DNA from: Prorocentrum cordatum
Taxonomy: Eukaryota; Sar; Dinophyceae; Prorocentrales; Prorocentraceae
Assembly (NCBI GenBank): GCA_963575745.1
Contig: CAUYUJ010022429.1
Location: forward strand, 87,501 to 123,782
Length of the DNA: 36,282 bases
Direction: 5' to 3'
In this document: in pieces, positions 8,361 through 21,607 of the stretch
Layout of the letters: each line of letters starts with the position of its first letter
How positions within the stretch are numbered: position 1 is the stretch's first letter
The notes under the pieces: model-generated
Database searches by the model: none
What the model was told of the DNA's origin: nothing
The model's input: the letters and a program-made list of their open reading frames with translations, nothing else
Program-made: the position numbers and the translations under genes

Positions 8361-9471
8361 CTGGGCGCCGGCGGTAAACCGTCAACCTTTGTTACCGCCG
8401 GGGGACTCGTAGAGCTTCCTGACAGCATATAGCGTGGAAAGAAACTCCAGAGAACGACTAGTTTTTCAGCCCAAGCGATTTCAGACAAGATGACTCTAAG
8501 AAAAAAGAAATAGTTTCGCAATCCAATTCGAGTATCAAACCGAATTCAGACCTCTGAATGCACTAGGCAGACGCGTCTGATGTCTCCAAATCGACCCATG
8601 TAATTAACAGCCCGGCAGCCCGCTGAAGACCGAGTTGAGTGCAGAAAACTGACAACATCTCTCAGGATGACTCGAATAATACAATAGTTTCGCGGATCTA
8701 AATCGAGCAGCAGACCGAGTTCCGAGCTCTAGAATCGACCGACGGACGCGCCTGATCTGTGGAAATCGATTTGTGTGACCCGCAGCACTGTAGCCTTCCC
8801 CAGCACGAGTTGAGTGCAGAAAATTAAAGCGCTTCTCAAGATGATTCGGACAATACGAATAGGTTTGCGAACCTAGCTCGAGCAGCAGGCCGATTTTAGA
8901 GCTCTGGAATCAACAGACGAACGCGCCTGATGATTCCCGATCGATTTCTGTAATTATGAGCTCTGTAGCTGCCCTACAGCTCGCGTTAAGTACAGAAAAC
9001 CGAGAGCGTCTGTCAAGATGACTCGAATAATACGAATAGGTCTGCGCACCTAGCTCGGCTAGCAGACCGAATTCAGACCTCTAGATTCAACAGGCGAACG
9101 CGCCTGATGATTCTGAATGCGATAGGTGTGCTTACCAGCTCTGTAGCTGCCCTACAGCTCGAGTTAAGTACAAAATACCGACAACGCGTATCAAGATGAC
9201 TCGAAACGGCCGATCCCGCCAGTGTGCTTTTCGATAGTAATATTCACCCGATCGAGCTGAGATTCAAGATGGCGAGCGGGAATAAGATCGAGTATCACGG
9301 GAAAAAATACTAGAGCTCAAAACGAATTGTCAAATTTCGAGAACCAAATTTTCAACCGAGCAAAAGTTGTGAAAAGTTCAGTTCTTTTTTTTCTTGCCAA
9401 CTAGCTCTCCAGCGCGCCGGAATTACTCTTAAGCTTCCAGCAATAACTTGCTAAGGGGAGCTCTACGAGTT
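8361..9471 (-). mobile_element. Family I element (complete, 1111 bp)
   Basis: This is an uninterrupted copy with hairpin 8368-8401. It sits between two other family I elements, each junction being GAGTT-A-CTGGG. All three therefore entered at, or were copied into, the same site of the family II element at 6511. Confidence 0.85.
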
Positions 9472-10196
9472 ACTGGGCGCCGGAGGTAAACCGTCAACCT
9501 TTGTTACCGCCGGGGGACTCGTAGAGCTTCCTGACAACATATAATGTCGAAAAAAATTGCAGAGAACGAATAGTTTTTCAGCCCAACTCGAGTATCACAC
9601 CGAGTTCAGACCTCTGAATGCGACGGACGCGTCTGATGTATCCGAATCGATTCCTGTGATTACCCGCCCTGCAGCCTCCCTACAGCCCGAGTTAAGTGTA
9701 GAACGCCGACAGCAGCTCTCAAGATGACTGGAAGAATACGAACAGTTTCGTGATTCTGGATCGCGAAGCAGATCGAGTTCAGAGCTCTGGATTCGACAGA
9801 CAAACGCGACTGATGATTCTGAATCGGTTTCTGTAACTATCAGCCCTGTAGCTGTCCTATAGCTCGAGTTAAGTACAATAGGTTCGCGGACCTGGCTCGG
9901 CTAGCAGACCGAGTTCAGACCTCTGGTTGGAACAGCCGAACGCGCCTGATGATTCTGAGTCGATGAGGCATGCTTACCAGCTCTGTAGCTGTCCTATATC
10001 TCGAGTTAAGTTCAGAATACCGACAGTGAGAATCAAGATGACTTGAATAATACAAATAGGTTTGCGGACCTAGCTCGGCTAGCTAACCGAGTTCATAGCT
10101 CTGGATTCAACAGGCGAACGCATCTAATCATTCTACATCGATTAGCTGTGCTTACCAGCTCTGTAGCTGTCCTACAGCTCGAGTTTAGTACAAAAT

Positions 10197-11836
10197 GACT
10201 CGTAGAGCTTCCCTAAGCTAGTTGCTGGAAGCTTAAGAGTAATTCCGGCGCGCTGGAGAGCTAGTTGGCAAGACAAATCTCGACGGACCTTTTGCTGACT
10301 TTTGGTCGGTTGAAAATGTTGTTCTCGAAACTTGAACATTCGTTAGAGCTCTAGTATTTTTTCCCGTGAAATTCGATCTTATTCCCGCTCGCCATCTTGA
10401 TCTCAGCTCGATCGGGTAACTTTGAAGGCCAAAAAGCACTCTGGCGGGATCGGCCGTTTCGAGTCATCTTGATACGCGCTGACGGTTTTCTCAACATAAC
10501 TCGAGCTTTAGGATATCTACAGAGCTGGTAAGCACAGCTAATCGATGCAGAATGATTAGGCGCGTTCGCCTGTTGAATCCAGAGGTCTGAACTCGGTCTG
10601 CTAGCCGAGCTAGGACCGCAAATCTATTCGTATTATTCGAGTCATCTTGACAGAAACTCTCGGTTTTCTCTACTTAACTCGAGCTGGAAGACAGCTACAG
10701 AGCTGATATTTACAGAAACTGATTCAGAATCGTCAGTTGCGTTTGTCTGTCGAATCTAGAGCTCTGAACTCGGTCTTCTGCCCGATCTAGAATCGCGGAA
10801 TAACTCGTAGAGCTTCCCTGTGCAAGTTATTGCTGGAAGCTTAAGAGTAATTCCGGGAAGCTGGAGAGCTAGTTGGCAAGAAACATCTCGACTGACCTTT
10901 TGCTGACTTTTGGTCGGTTGAAAATTTTGTTCTCGAAATTCAACAATTCGTTAGGATATTCGATCTTATTCTGGCTCGCCATCTTGATCTCAGCTCGATC
11001 GGGTAACTTTGAAAGCGAAATAGCAGGCAGGCGGGAACGGCCGTTTCGAGTCATCTTGATACGCGCTGTCGGTTTTCTCAAGATAACTCGTGCTTCAGGA
11101 CAACTACAGAGCTGGTCAGCACAGCTAATGCATTCAGAATGATCAGGCGCGTTCGCCTGTTGAATCCACAGGTCTGAACTCGGTCTGCTAGCCGAGCTAG
11201 AGTCGCAAATCTATTCGTATTATTCGAGTCATTGTAGCAGACGCTCTCGGTTTTTCGTACTTAACTCGATCTGTAGGGCAGCCACAGAACTGATAATCAC
11301 AGACATCGATTGGGAATGATCAGGCGCGTTCGTCTGTTGAATGAAGAGCTCTGAACTCGGCCTGCTCCCCGAGCTAGGTTCGCGAACCTATTGGTATTGT
11401 TCGAGTCATCTTGAGAAGTGCTCTCGGTTTTCTGTACTTAAATCGTGCTGGGGGAGAGCTACAGTGCTGCTAGACACAGGAATCGATTTCGAGACATCAG
11501 GCGCGTCCGTTCGTCGAACCGAGAGCTCGGAACTCGGTCTGCTGCTCGAACGAGATAGGCTGTATGGGGGGCTGCAGAGTTGGTAATCACAGGAATCGAT
11601 CCGCTGGCATCAGACGCGTCCGCCTGTCGCATTCAGAGGTCTGAACTAGGTTTCATACTCGAGCTCGATTGGAAAACTGTTCGTTTGTTTTGTTAGAGTC
11701 ATCTTGAGAGGTCTATAATCGCTTGGGCTGAAAAACTAATCGTTCTCTGAAATTCTTTTCTACATTATATATTGTCAGGAAGCTCTACGAGTCCCCCGGC
11801 GGTAAGAAAGGTTGACGGTTTACCGCCCGCGCCCAG
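10197..11836 (+). mobile_element. Inverted composite: two left ends, one right end
   Basis: This is the only long block in opposite orientation. It starts with a family I left end (ACTCGTAGAGCTTCC at 10198-10212), an LE domain and under two monomers. A second left end begins at 10802 and continues through a full element to one hairpin (11796-11829) and GCGCCCAG. T flanks both outer edges (10196 and 11837), and the host array rejoins across it (GTACAAAA-T-ACCGAC). It was therefore inserted as one unit. Confidence 0.8.
10802..11836 (+). mobile_element. Inner inverted family I element (1035 bp)
   Basis: It begins AACTCGTAGAGCTTCC after a T and has the LE domain, about four monomers and the inner repeat GGAAGCTCTACGAGT at 11778-11792. 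It ends with a hairpin that has one stem mismatch. It provides the only right end of the composite. Confidence 0.82.
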
Positions 11837-12030
11837 TACCGACAACGCGTATCAAGATGACGAAACGGCCGATCCGGCCAGTGCTTTTGGCAGTAAAAGA
11901 TACCCGATCGAGCTCAGATCGAGATGACGAGCGGAAATAAGATCGAATATCACGGGAAAAAATACTAGAGCACAAACGAATTGTTGAATTTCGAGAACAG
12001 AATTTTCAATCGACCAAAAGTTGTGAAAAG

Positions 12031-12191
12031 CAGAGCTTCGGCAGAGCTTCGCCAGTGCTCGCAGGCTCCTAGGCAGAGGTGTCGTGGTAGGCATCGTTCC
12101 AGGCGGCCTGGCAGAGGTCGCCGTGCGGCGCTTTGGAGCGCTCTGCGCTCCGCGCCTTGCCTCGCTATCCGGGTTTTGCACGCTTACAAGT
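12031..12191 (+). mobile_element. Inverted family IV fragment
   Basis: This GC-rich stretch is the reverse complement of the family IV copy starting at 18985. It shares CGCTATCCGG, the 7-bp hairpin (12135-12141 with 12145-12151) and the terminal CGCTTACAAGT. Its own left end and part of the interior are missing, along with some of the host LE, so a deletion spans the left junction at 12030/12031. Confidence 0.65.
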
Positions 12192-13844
12192 ACTGGCGCC
12201 GGCGGTGAACTGTCAACCTGATCACTGCCGGGAACCTCGTAGAGCTCCTAGCACGCGTAAGAGTGCTCAGCATCAAAAGAGAGGGCTTCTGGAAGCATTT
12301 CTCGAAAAAGAGAAACCATGTGTTTTTTTCATGTCGACATGAAGATGGTTCCGCCAAGTGTTTTGATAGTAAAAGTGCATCTAGAGAGCTCATATTAAGA
12401 CGCAGAGACCCTCGAAGTCGTTTGAAGGTGCGAAAAATCTGCTTTCTCAAAATGAATTGTCAAATATCTTTCAAATTTTCGCAAAACCACCCAAAAGTTG
12501 TCACATTGTCCGCCTCGGCCGAGTCGGCCAACTGGGCGCCGGCGGTAAACCGTCAACCTTTCTTACCGCCGGGGGACTCGTAGAGCTTCCTGACAGTATA
12601 TAGTGGGGGAAAAAATCCAGAGAACGACTAGATTTCAGCCCAAGCGATTTCAGACCTCTCAAGATGACTCTAACAAAAAAGCAAACAGTTTCGCAACCCA
12701 GTTCGAGTATCAGACCGAGTTCAGACCTCTCAATGCGACAGGCGGACGCGTCTGATGTCTGCGAATCGATTCATGTGATTCCCAGCCCTGCAGCCCCCCT
12801 ACAACCCGAGTTAAGTGCAGAAAACCAACAGCATCTCTCAGGATGACTCGAATACTACAATAGTTTCGCGGGCCTGTTTCGAGCAGCAGACCAAGTTCTG
12901 AGCTCTCGTATCGACCAACGAACGCGCCCGATGTGTGCAAATCGATTTCTATGACCCGCAGCACTGTAGCCCTCCCCCAGCACGAGTTGAGTGCAGAAAA
13001 GTGAGAGCACTTTTTACGATGATTCGGACAATACGAATAGTTTCGCGAACCTAGCTCGGGCAGCAGGCCGAGTTCAGAGCTCTCGATACAATAGACGAAC
13101 GCGCCCGATAATTCCCAATCGATTTCTGTGACTATAGGCTCTGTACCTGCCCCACAGTTCGAATTAAGTACAGAAAACCGAGAGCGTTTGTCAAGATGCC
13201 TCGAATAATACCAATAGATTTGCGTACCTAGCTCGGCTAGCAGACCGAGTTCAGACCTCTGCAGTCAAGAGGCGAACGCGCCTGATCATTCTGAATGCGA
13301 TGGATGTGCTTACCAGCTCTGTAGCTGCCCTGCAGCTCGAATTAAGTAAAAAAATACCCACCACGCGTATCAAGTTGACTCGGATAATACGAATAGATTT
13401 GCGGACCTAGCTCGGCTAGCAGACCGAGTTCAGACCTATGGATTCAAGAGGCGAACGCGCATGATGATTCTGAGTGCGATAGGTGTGCTTACCAGCACTA
13501 TAGCTGCCCTACAGCTCGAGTTAAGTAGAAAATACCGATAACGCGTATGAAGTTGACTCGAATAATATGAATAGGTTTGCGGACCTAGCTCGGCTAGCAG
13601 ACCGAGTTCAGACCTATGGATTCAACAGGCGAACGCGCCGCATGATTCTGAGTGCGATAGGTGTGCTTACCAGCACTGTAGCTGCCCTACAGCTCGGGTT
13701 AAGTAGAAAATACCGACAACGCGTATGAAGATGACTCGAAACAGCCGTTCCCGCCGGGACGCTTTTTGGCAGTAAAAAAGGACCCGATCGAGCTGAGATC
13801 AAGATGGCGAGCGGGAATAAGATCGAAGATCACGAGAAAAAATA

Positions 13845-14243
13845 CTGGGAACCGGCGGTAAACCGTCAACCAGGTTACCGCCGGGACCCTCGTAGAGCTC
13901 TGAACAGACCAAGTCGGTTGCGAGATGACAGCAGAAAAACGCTTCTGAATTCCAGCTTGAAAAACAAAAACATGTCGTTTTCGGTCGTACACAATCTTGG
14001 TTCCCCGTAGTCTTTTGATCGAAATAATGCAGCTAGGGCCCTGAGAATTTCACAATCGAAAGCGCCATGATCCACTACATAGAATAAAAATTTCAATTCG
14101 CAAAACGAATTTCAAAATCTCTCGCCATCTTCGAAAAACCGACCCCAGGTTACCACATTGTCCGCCCGGGCCGGGCTGGCCAACTAGCTGCACCCCGCGC
14201 CGGAATTCCTCTAGCTCATCGTTGCCGAAGAGCTCTACGAGGT
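13845..14243 (-). mobile_element. Family III element (complete, 399 bp)
   Basis: Right end CTGGGAACCGGCGG with hairpin 13852-13884; closing end GAGCTCTACGAGGT. The flanking A is at 13844 and 14244. It sits at the same AAATA|CTAGAGC position of a family I LE domain as the family III copy at 26342. Confidence 0.85.
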
Positions 14244-16381
14244 ACTAGAGCTCAAACGAATTGTTGAATTTCGAGAACAAATTTTTCAACCGACCAAAAG
14301 TCACCAAAAGGTCCGTCGATATTTTTCTTGCCAACTAGCTCTCCAGCGCCCCGGAATTACTCTCAAGCTTCCAGCAACTGGATCCGGCGGTAAACCGTCA
14401 ACCAGGTTACCGCCGGGACCCTCGTAGAGCTCTGAATAGACAAGTGCGATCCGAGATAACAGCAGAAAAACGCTTCTGAATACCAGCTCCAAAAATAAAG
14501 AAATCTTGTTTTCGGTCGTACACAATACTGGTTCCCCGCAGTCTTTTGATCGATATAATGTAGCTAGAGCCCTAAGGATTACACCATCAAAAGCGCCATG
14601 ATTCACTGCATAGAACAAAAATTCAAATTTGCAAAACGAATTTCAAAATCTCTCGCTATCTTCCAAAAACCGCTCCCAGGTTACCACATTGTCCGTCCGG
14701 GCCGGGTCGGCCAACTAGCTGCACCCCGCGCCCGAACTGGGATCCGGCGGTAAACCGTCAACCAGGTTACCGCCGGGACCCTCGTAGAGCTCTGAAGAGG
14801 CAAGTGAGATCCGAGATAACAGCAGAAAAAAACTTCTGAATATCAGCTAGAAAAATAAAGAAATCTTATTTTCCGTCGTACAGAATACTGGTTCCCCGCA
14901 GTCTTTTGATCGATATAATGTAGCTAGAGCCCTAAGGATTGCACCATCGAAAGCGCCATAATTCACTGCATAGAATAAAAATTCGAATTTGCAAAACGAA
15001 TTTCAAAATCTCTCGCTATCTCCCAAAAACCGACCCCAGGTTACCACATTGTCCGTCCGGGCCGGGTCGGCCAACTGGGCGCCGGCGGTAAACCGTCAAC
15101 CTTTGTTACCGCCGGGGGACTCGTAGAGCTTCCTCACAACATATAATGTCGAAAAAAATTGCAGAGAACGAATAGTTTTTCAGCCCAACTCGAGTATCAG
15201 ACCGAGGTCAGACCTCTGAATGCGACAGACGGACGCGTCTCATGTCTCCGAATCGATTCCTGTGATCACCCGCCCTGCAGCCTCCCTACAGCCCGAGTTA
15301 AGTGCAGAACGCCGACAGTAGCTCTCAAGATGACTGGGAGAATACGAACAGTTTCGTGATTCTGGATCGCGCAGCAGACCGAGTTCAGAGCTCTGGATTC
15401 GACAGACAAACGCGACTGATTCTGAATCGGTTTCTGTAACTATCAGCCCTGTAGCTGTCCTATAGCTCGAGTTAAGTACAGGAAACCGAGGGCGCCTATC
15501 AAGATGATTCGAATAATACGAATAAGTGTGCGGACCTGGCTCGGCTAGCAGACCGAGTTCAGACCTCTGGTTGAACAGCCGAACGCGCCTGATGATTCTG
15601 ATTCGATGAGGCGTGCTTACCAGCTCTGTAGCTGTCCTATATCTCGAGTTAAGTTCAGAATACCGACAGTGCGAATCAAGATCACTTGAATAATAAGAAT
15701 AGGTTTGCGGACCTAGCTCGGCTAGCAAACCGAGTTCAGACCTCTAGATTCAACAGGCGAACGCGCCTGATGATTCTGAATGCGATAGGTGTGCTGACCA
15801 GCTCTGTAGCTCTCCTGCAGCTCGAGTTAAGTACAAAATACCGACAACGCGTATCAAGATGACGAAACGGCCGATCCCGCCAGTGTGCTTTTTGGCAGTA
15901 AAAGATATCCGATCGAGCTGAGATCAAGATGGCGAGCGGGAATAAGATCGAATATCACGGGAAAAATACTAGAGCTCTAACGAATGTTCAAATTTCGAGA
16001 ACAAAATGTTTAACCGACCAAAAGTTGTGAAAAGTTCAGTTCTTTTTTTCCGAGCCAACTGGCGCCGGCGGTGAACCGTCAACCTGGTCACCGCCGGGAA
16101 CCTCGTAGAGCTCCTTGCATCCGGTCGTAGAGTGAGCTTCTGGAAGCATTTCTCGAAAAAGAGAAAAATTATTTTTTTCCGTGTCGACATGACGATGGTT
16201 GCGCCAAGTGTTTTGATAGTAAAAGTGCGCCTACCGAGCTCATACTAAGACAGAGAGGCCCTCATAGTCGTTTACAGGTGCGAAAAATCTGCTTTCTCAA
16301 AATGAATTGTCAAATATCTTTCAAAAAATTGCAAAACCACCCAAAAGTTGTCACATTGTCCGCCTCGGCCGGGTGTGCCAA

Positions 16382-18904
16382 CTGGGCGCCGGCGGTAAAC
16401 CGTCAACCTTTCTTACCGCCGGGGGACTCGTTGTGCTTCCTGACAATATATAATGTGGAAAAGAATTTCAGATAACCCAAGCGATTATAGACCTCAAGAT
16501 GACTCTAACAAAACAAACGAACAGTTTTCCAATCGAGCTCGAGTATGAAACCAAGTTCAGACCTCTCAATGCGACAGGCGGACGCGTCTGATGTCTGCGG
16601 ATCGATTCCTGTGATTACCAGCTCTGCAGCCCCCCATACAGCCTGAGTTAAGTAAGTGCAGAAAACCGAGAGAACCGCTCAGGATGACTCGAATAATACA
16701 ACAGTTTCGCGGATCTCGTTCGAGTAGCAGACCGAGTTCCGAGCTCTGGAATCGACCAAAAGACGCGCCTGATGTGTGCGAATCGATATCTGTGACCCGC
16801 AGCACTGTAGCCCTCCCCCAGCACGATTTGAGTACAGAAAACCGAGAGCACTTCTCAAGATGACTCGAACAGTACCAATAGGTTCGCGAGCCTAGCTCGG
16901 GGAGCAGGCCGAGTTCAGAGCTCTCGATTCAACAGACGAACGCGCCTAAGAATTCTCAATCGATTTCTGTGATTATCAGCTCTGTGGCTGCCCTACAGAT
17001 CGAGTTAAGTACGAAAAACCGAGAGCGTCTGCTACAATGACTCGAATAATACCGATAGGTTTGCGACCCTAGCTCGGCTAGCAGACCGGGTTCAGACCTC
17101 TAGATTCAACAGGCGAACGCGTCTAATCATTCAGAATGCATTAGCTGTGCTAACCAGCTCTGTAGTTGACCTGAAGCTTGAGTTATCTTGAGAAAACCGA
17201 CAGCGCGTATCAAGATGACTCAAAACGGCAGTTCCCGCCCGTCTGTTTTTTGGCCTTCAAAGTTACCCGATCGAGCTGAGATCAAGATGGCGAGCGGGAA
17301 TAAGATCGAATATCATGGGGAAAAATACTAGAGCTCTAACGAATGTTCAAATTTTGAGAACAAAATTTTCAACCGACCAGAAGTCACCAAAACTGGGCGC
17401 CGGCGGTAAACCGTCAACCTTGGTTACCGCCGGGGAACTCGTAGAGCTTCCAAGCTCGACTTAAGTTGAGGAAACCGAGAGCACCTACCAACATTCTGAC
17501 TTATAGTAAATATGTTTTGACCTCTGAATGCGACAAGCGGACGCGTCTGATCAGACCGAGTTCAGACCTCTCAATGCGACAGGCGGACGCGTCTGATGTC
17601 TGCGAATCGACTCATGTGATTACCAGCCCTGCAGCCCCCCTACAGCCCGTCCGACAGCATCTCTCAGGATAACTCGACGAATAATAAAATAGTTTCGCAG
17701 ACCTGTTTCGAGCAGCAGACCAAGTTCTGAGCTCTCGAATCGACCAACGAACGCGCCTGATGTGTGCAAATCGATTTCTATGACCCGCAGCACTGTAGCC
17801 CTCCCCAGCAGAAATTGAGAGCACTTTTCACGATCATTCGGACAATACGAATAGTTTCGCGAACCTAGCTCGGGCAGCAGGCCGAGTTCAGAGCTCTCGA
17901 TACAACAGACAAACACGCCCAATAATTCTCAATCGATTTCTTCACTGTAGGCTCTCTAGCTTCCTACAGCTCGAGTTGAGTACAGAAAATATCGAGAGCG
18001 TTTATCAAGATGACTCGAATAATACGAATAGGTTTGCGGACCCAGCTCGGCTAACAGACCGAGTTCAGACCTATGGATTCAACAGACGAACGCGCCTGAT
18101 GATTCTGAGAGCGATAGGCGTGTTCACCAGCACTGTAGCTGCCCTACAGCTCGAGTTAAGTAGAAAATACTGAGAACGCATATCAAGTTGACTCGAATAA
18201 TACGAATAGGTTTGCGGACCTAGCTCGGCTAGCAAACCGAGTTCAGACCTATGGATTCAACAGGCGAACGCTCCTGATGATTCTGAGGGCAATAGGTGTG
18301 CTTGCCAGCACTATAGCTGCCCTACAGCTCGAGTTAAGTAGAAAATACCGACGACGCGTATCAAGTTGACTCGAATAATACGAATAGGTTTGCTGACCTA
18401 GCTCGGCTAGCAGACCGTGTGCAGACCTATGGATTCAACAGGCGAACGCGCCTGATAATTCTGAGTGCGATAGCTGTGCTTACCAGCTCTGTAACTGTCC
18501 TAGGGCTCGAGTTAAGTACAAAATACCGACAACGCGTATCAAGATGACTCGAAACGGCCGATCCTGCCAGTGTGCGTTTTGACAGTAAAAGATACCCGAT
18601 CGAGCTGAGATCAAGATGGCGAGCGGGAATAAGATCGAATATCACGGGAAAAAATACTAGAGCATTGTCCAATTTCGAGAACATAATTTTCAACCGAGCA
18701 AAAGTTGTGAAAAGTTCAGTTCTTTTTTTCGAGCCAACTAGCTCTCTAGCGCGCCGGAATTACTCTTAGCTTCCAGCCATAACTAGCTAAGGGAAGCTCT
18801 ACGAGTTAGGTCCGTCGAGATTTTTCTTGCCAACTAGTTCTTCAGCTCCCCGGAATTACTCTTAAGCTTCCAGCAGGAACTTGCTAAGGGAAGATCTACG
18901 AGTT
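16382..18904 (-). mobile_element. Family I element, split
   Basis: Own segments 16382-17392 and 18809-18904 total about 1107 bp and rejoin at CACCAAA|A|GGTCCG. The hairpin is 16389-16422. The closing end has one change (AAGATCTACGAGTT). It closely resembles the 6852 copy in its right half. Confidence 0.82.
17393..18807 (-). mobile_element. Family I element, long-array variant (complete, 1415 bp)
   Basis: This uninterrupted copy has the CCTTGGTTACC loop variant (hairpin 17400-17433) and a variant segment ACCTACCAACATTCTGAC next to the inner repeat. It serves as the intact reference for the interrupted hairpin at 2539/4550. It has about two more array monomers than the shortest copies, which fits the length difference. 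Confidence 0.85.
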
Positions 18905-19022
18905 ACTAGCTTCACCGCGCGCAAAAATTCCTCTAGTCGATGCCGAAGAGCTCTACGAGGTACTAGCTCTCCAGCGCGCCGGAACTTGTAAGCGTCCAAA
19001 ACCGGATAGCGAAGCCACGCGC

Positions 19023-19039
19023 GGAGCGCGAAGCGCTCC
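19023..19039. repeat. Family IV hairpin
   Basis: GGAGCGC-GAA-GCGCTCC. The inverted relative at 12135-12151 keeps both arms exactly while the loop differs (TCT), which favours a selected structure over chance. Unlike in families I-III, it lies inside the subterminal repeat, about 38 nt from the end. Confidence 0.75.
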
Positions 19040-19134
19040 AGCACGCCACACGGGGACCTCTGCCAGGCCGCCGGAAACGATGCGCGGGACGCTGGAAACC
19101 TCGCAGGAGACGCTTGCAGGGGCGCCGTTTACAA

Positions 19135-20421
19135 CTGGGCGCCGGCGGTAAACCGTCAACCTTTCTTACCGCCGGGGGACTCGTAGAGCTTCCTGACAGT
19201 AGATAATGTGGGAAAATATCCAGAGAACGACTAGTTTTCAGCCCAAGCGATTTTGAGACCTCTCAAGATATGACTCTAACAAAAAAACAAACAGTTTCGC
19301 AACCCAGTTCGAGTATCAGACCGAGTTCAGACCTCGCAATGACAAGCGGACGCGTCTGATGTCTGCGTATCGGCTCATGTGATTACCAGCCCCGCAGCCT
19401 CCCTACAGCCTGAGTTAAGTGCAGAAAACCGACAGCATCTCTCAGGATGACTCGAATAATACAATAGCTTCGCGGACCTATTTCGAGCAGCAGACCAAGT
19501 TCTGAGCTCTCGAATCGAACAACGAACGCGAATGATGTGTGCAGATCGATTTCTATGACCCGCAGCACTGTAGCCCTCCCCCAGCTTGAGCACGAGTTCA
19601 GAGCACTCTTGACGATGATTCGAACAATACGAATAGTTTCGCGATTCTAGCTCGGGCAGCAGGCCGAGTTCAGAGCTCTCGATACAACAGACAAACGCGC
19701 CCGATAATTTACAATCGATGTCTGTGAGAATGAGCCCTGTAGCTGCCCTACGGCTCGAGTTGAATACAGAAAACCGAGAGCGCCTGTCAAGATGACTCCA
19801 ATAATACGAATAGGTTTGCGGATCTAGATCGACTAGCAGACCGAGTTCAGACCTTTCGATTCAACAAGCGAACGCGCCTGATAATTCTGAGTAAGATAGG
19901 TGTGCTTACCAGCACTGTCGCTGCCCTACAGCTCGAGTTAAGTAGAAAATACCGCCAACACGTATCAAGTTGACTCGAATAATACGAACAGATTTACGGA
20001 CCTAGCTCGACTAGCAGACCGAGTTCAGACCTATGGATTCAACTGGCGAACGCGCCTGGAGATTTTGAGTGCGATAGGTGTGCTTACCAGCACTGTAGCT
20101 GCCCTACAGCTCGAGTTGAGTACAAAATACCGACAGCGCGTATCAAAATGACTCGAAACGGCCGTTCCCGCCTGCCTGCTTTTTGGCCTTCAAAGTTACC
20201 CGATCGAGCTGAGATCAAGATGACGAGCGGAAATAAGATCGAATATCATGGGAAAAAATACTAGAGCTCTAACGAATGGTCAAATTTTGAGAACAAAATT
20301 TTCAACCGACCAAAAGTCAGCAAAAGGTCCGTCGAGATTTTTCTTGCCGATTAGCTCTCCAGCGCTCCGGAATTACTCTTAAGCTTCCAGCAATAACTTG
20401 CTAAGGGAAGCTCTACGAGTT
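19135..20421 (-). mobile_element. Family I element (complete, 1287 bp)
   Basis: Inserted in family IV at TTTACA|A|TGCGTG. The hairpin 19142-19175 is perfect, followed by the array, LE domain and closing GGAAGCTCTACGAGTT. No nested inserts. Confidence 0.85.
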
Positions 20422-20487
20422 ATGCGTGGGGCCCTGCAAAGCGCGCAAGGAAGATCTGCCTCGGTGCCTGGGGGAACTGCCGAAGCA

Positions 20488-21606
20488 CTGGGCGCCGGCG
20501 GTAAACCGTCAACCTTTCTTACCGCCGGGGGACTCGTAGAGCTTCCTGACAATATATAATGTGGAAAAAATTTCAGAGAACGACTAGTTTTTCAGCCCAA
20601 GCGATTATACACCTCTCAAGATGACTCTAACAAAACAAACGAACAGTTTTCCGATCGAGCTCGAGTATGGAACCGAGTTCAGACCTCTGAATGCGACAGG
20701 CGGACGCGTCTGATGTCTGCAGATCGATTCCTGTGATTACCAGCTCTGCAGCCCCCCATACAGCCTGAGTTAAGAGCAGAAAACCGAGAGTACCTCCCAG
20801 GATGACTCGAATAATACAACAGTTTCGCGGATCTCGTTCGAGCAGCAGACCGAGTTCCGAGCTCTCGCTTCGACGAACGGACACGCCTGATGTCTCGGAA
20901 TCGATTCCTGTGACCAGCAGCACTGCATCCCTCCCCCAGCACGATTTAAGTATAGAAAACCGAGAGCACTTCTCAAGATGACTCGAACAATACCAGTAGG
21001 TTCGCGAATCTAGCTCGGGGAGCAGGCCGAGTTCAGAGCTCTTGATTCAACAGACGAACGCGCCTGATAATTCTCAATCGATTTCTGTGATTATCAGCTC
21101 TGTGGCTGCCCTACAGATCGAGTTAAGTACGAAAAACCGGGAGCGTCTGCTACAATGACTCGAATAATACGAATAGGTTTGCGACCCTAGCTCGGCTAGC
21201 AGACCGAGTTCAGACCTCTCGATTCAACAGACGAACGCGCCTGATCATTCTGAATGCATTAGCTGTGCTGACCAGCTCTGTAGTTGTCCTGAAGCTCGAG
21301 TTATCTTGAGAAAACCGACAGCGCGTATCAAGATGACTCGAAACGGCCGTTCCCGCCGGGACGCTTTTTGGCCTTCAAAGTTACCCGATCGAGCTGAGAT
21401 CAAGATGGCGAGCGGGAATAAGATCGAATATCACGGGAAAAAATACTAGAGCTCTAACGAATGGTCAAATTTCGAGAACAAAATTTTCAACCGACCAAAA
21501 GTCAGCAAAAGGTCCGTCGAGATTTTTCGTGCCAACTAGCTCTCCAGCGCTCCGGAATTACTCTTAAGCTTCCAGCAATAGCTTGCGAAGGGAAGCTCTA
21601 CGAGTT
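20488..21606 (-). mobile_element. Family I element, first copy of a tandem dimer (1119 bp)
   Basis: Inserted in family IV at CGAAGC|A|CTTCCG. The hairpin is 20495-20528. It differs from the adjacent 21608 copy at only a handful of positions over its whole length and has exactly the same length. Confidence 0.86.
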
Positions 21607-21607
21607 A

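Larger units (their letters stand above)
16059..18961 (-). mobile_element. Family II element, split
   Basis: Own segments 16059-16381 and 18906-18961 (about 379 bp) rejoin at GCCA|A|CTAGCTTCACC. The hairpin 16065-16097 is perfect and the closing end is GAGCTCTACGAGGT. It holds I-16382. Confidence 0.82.
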
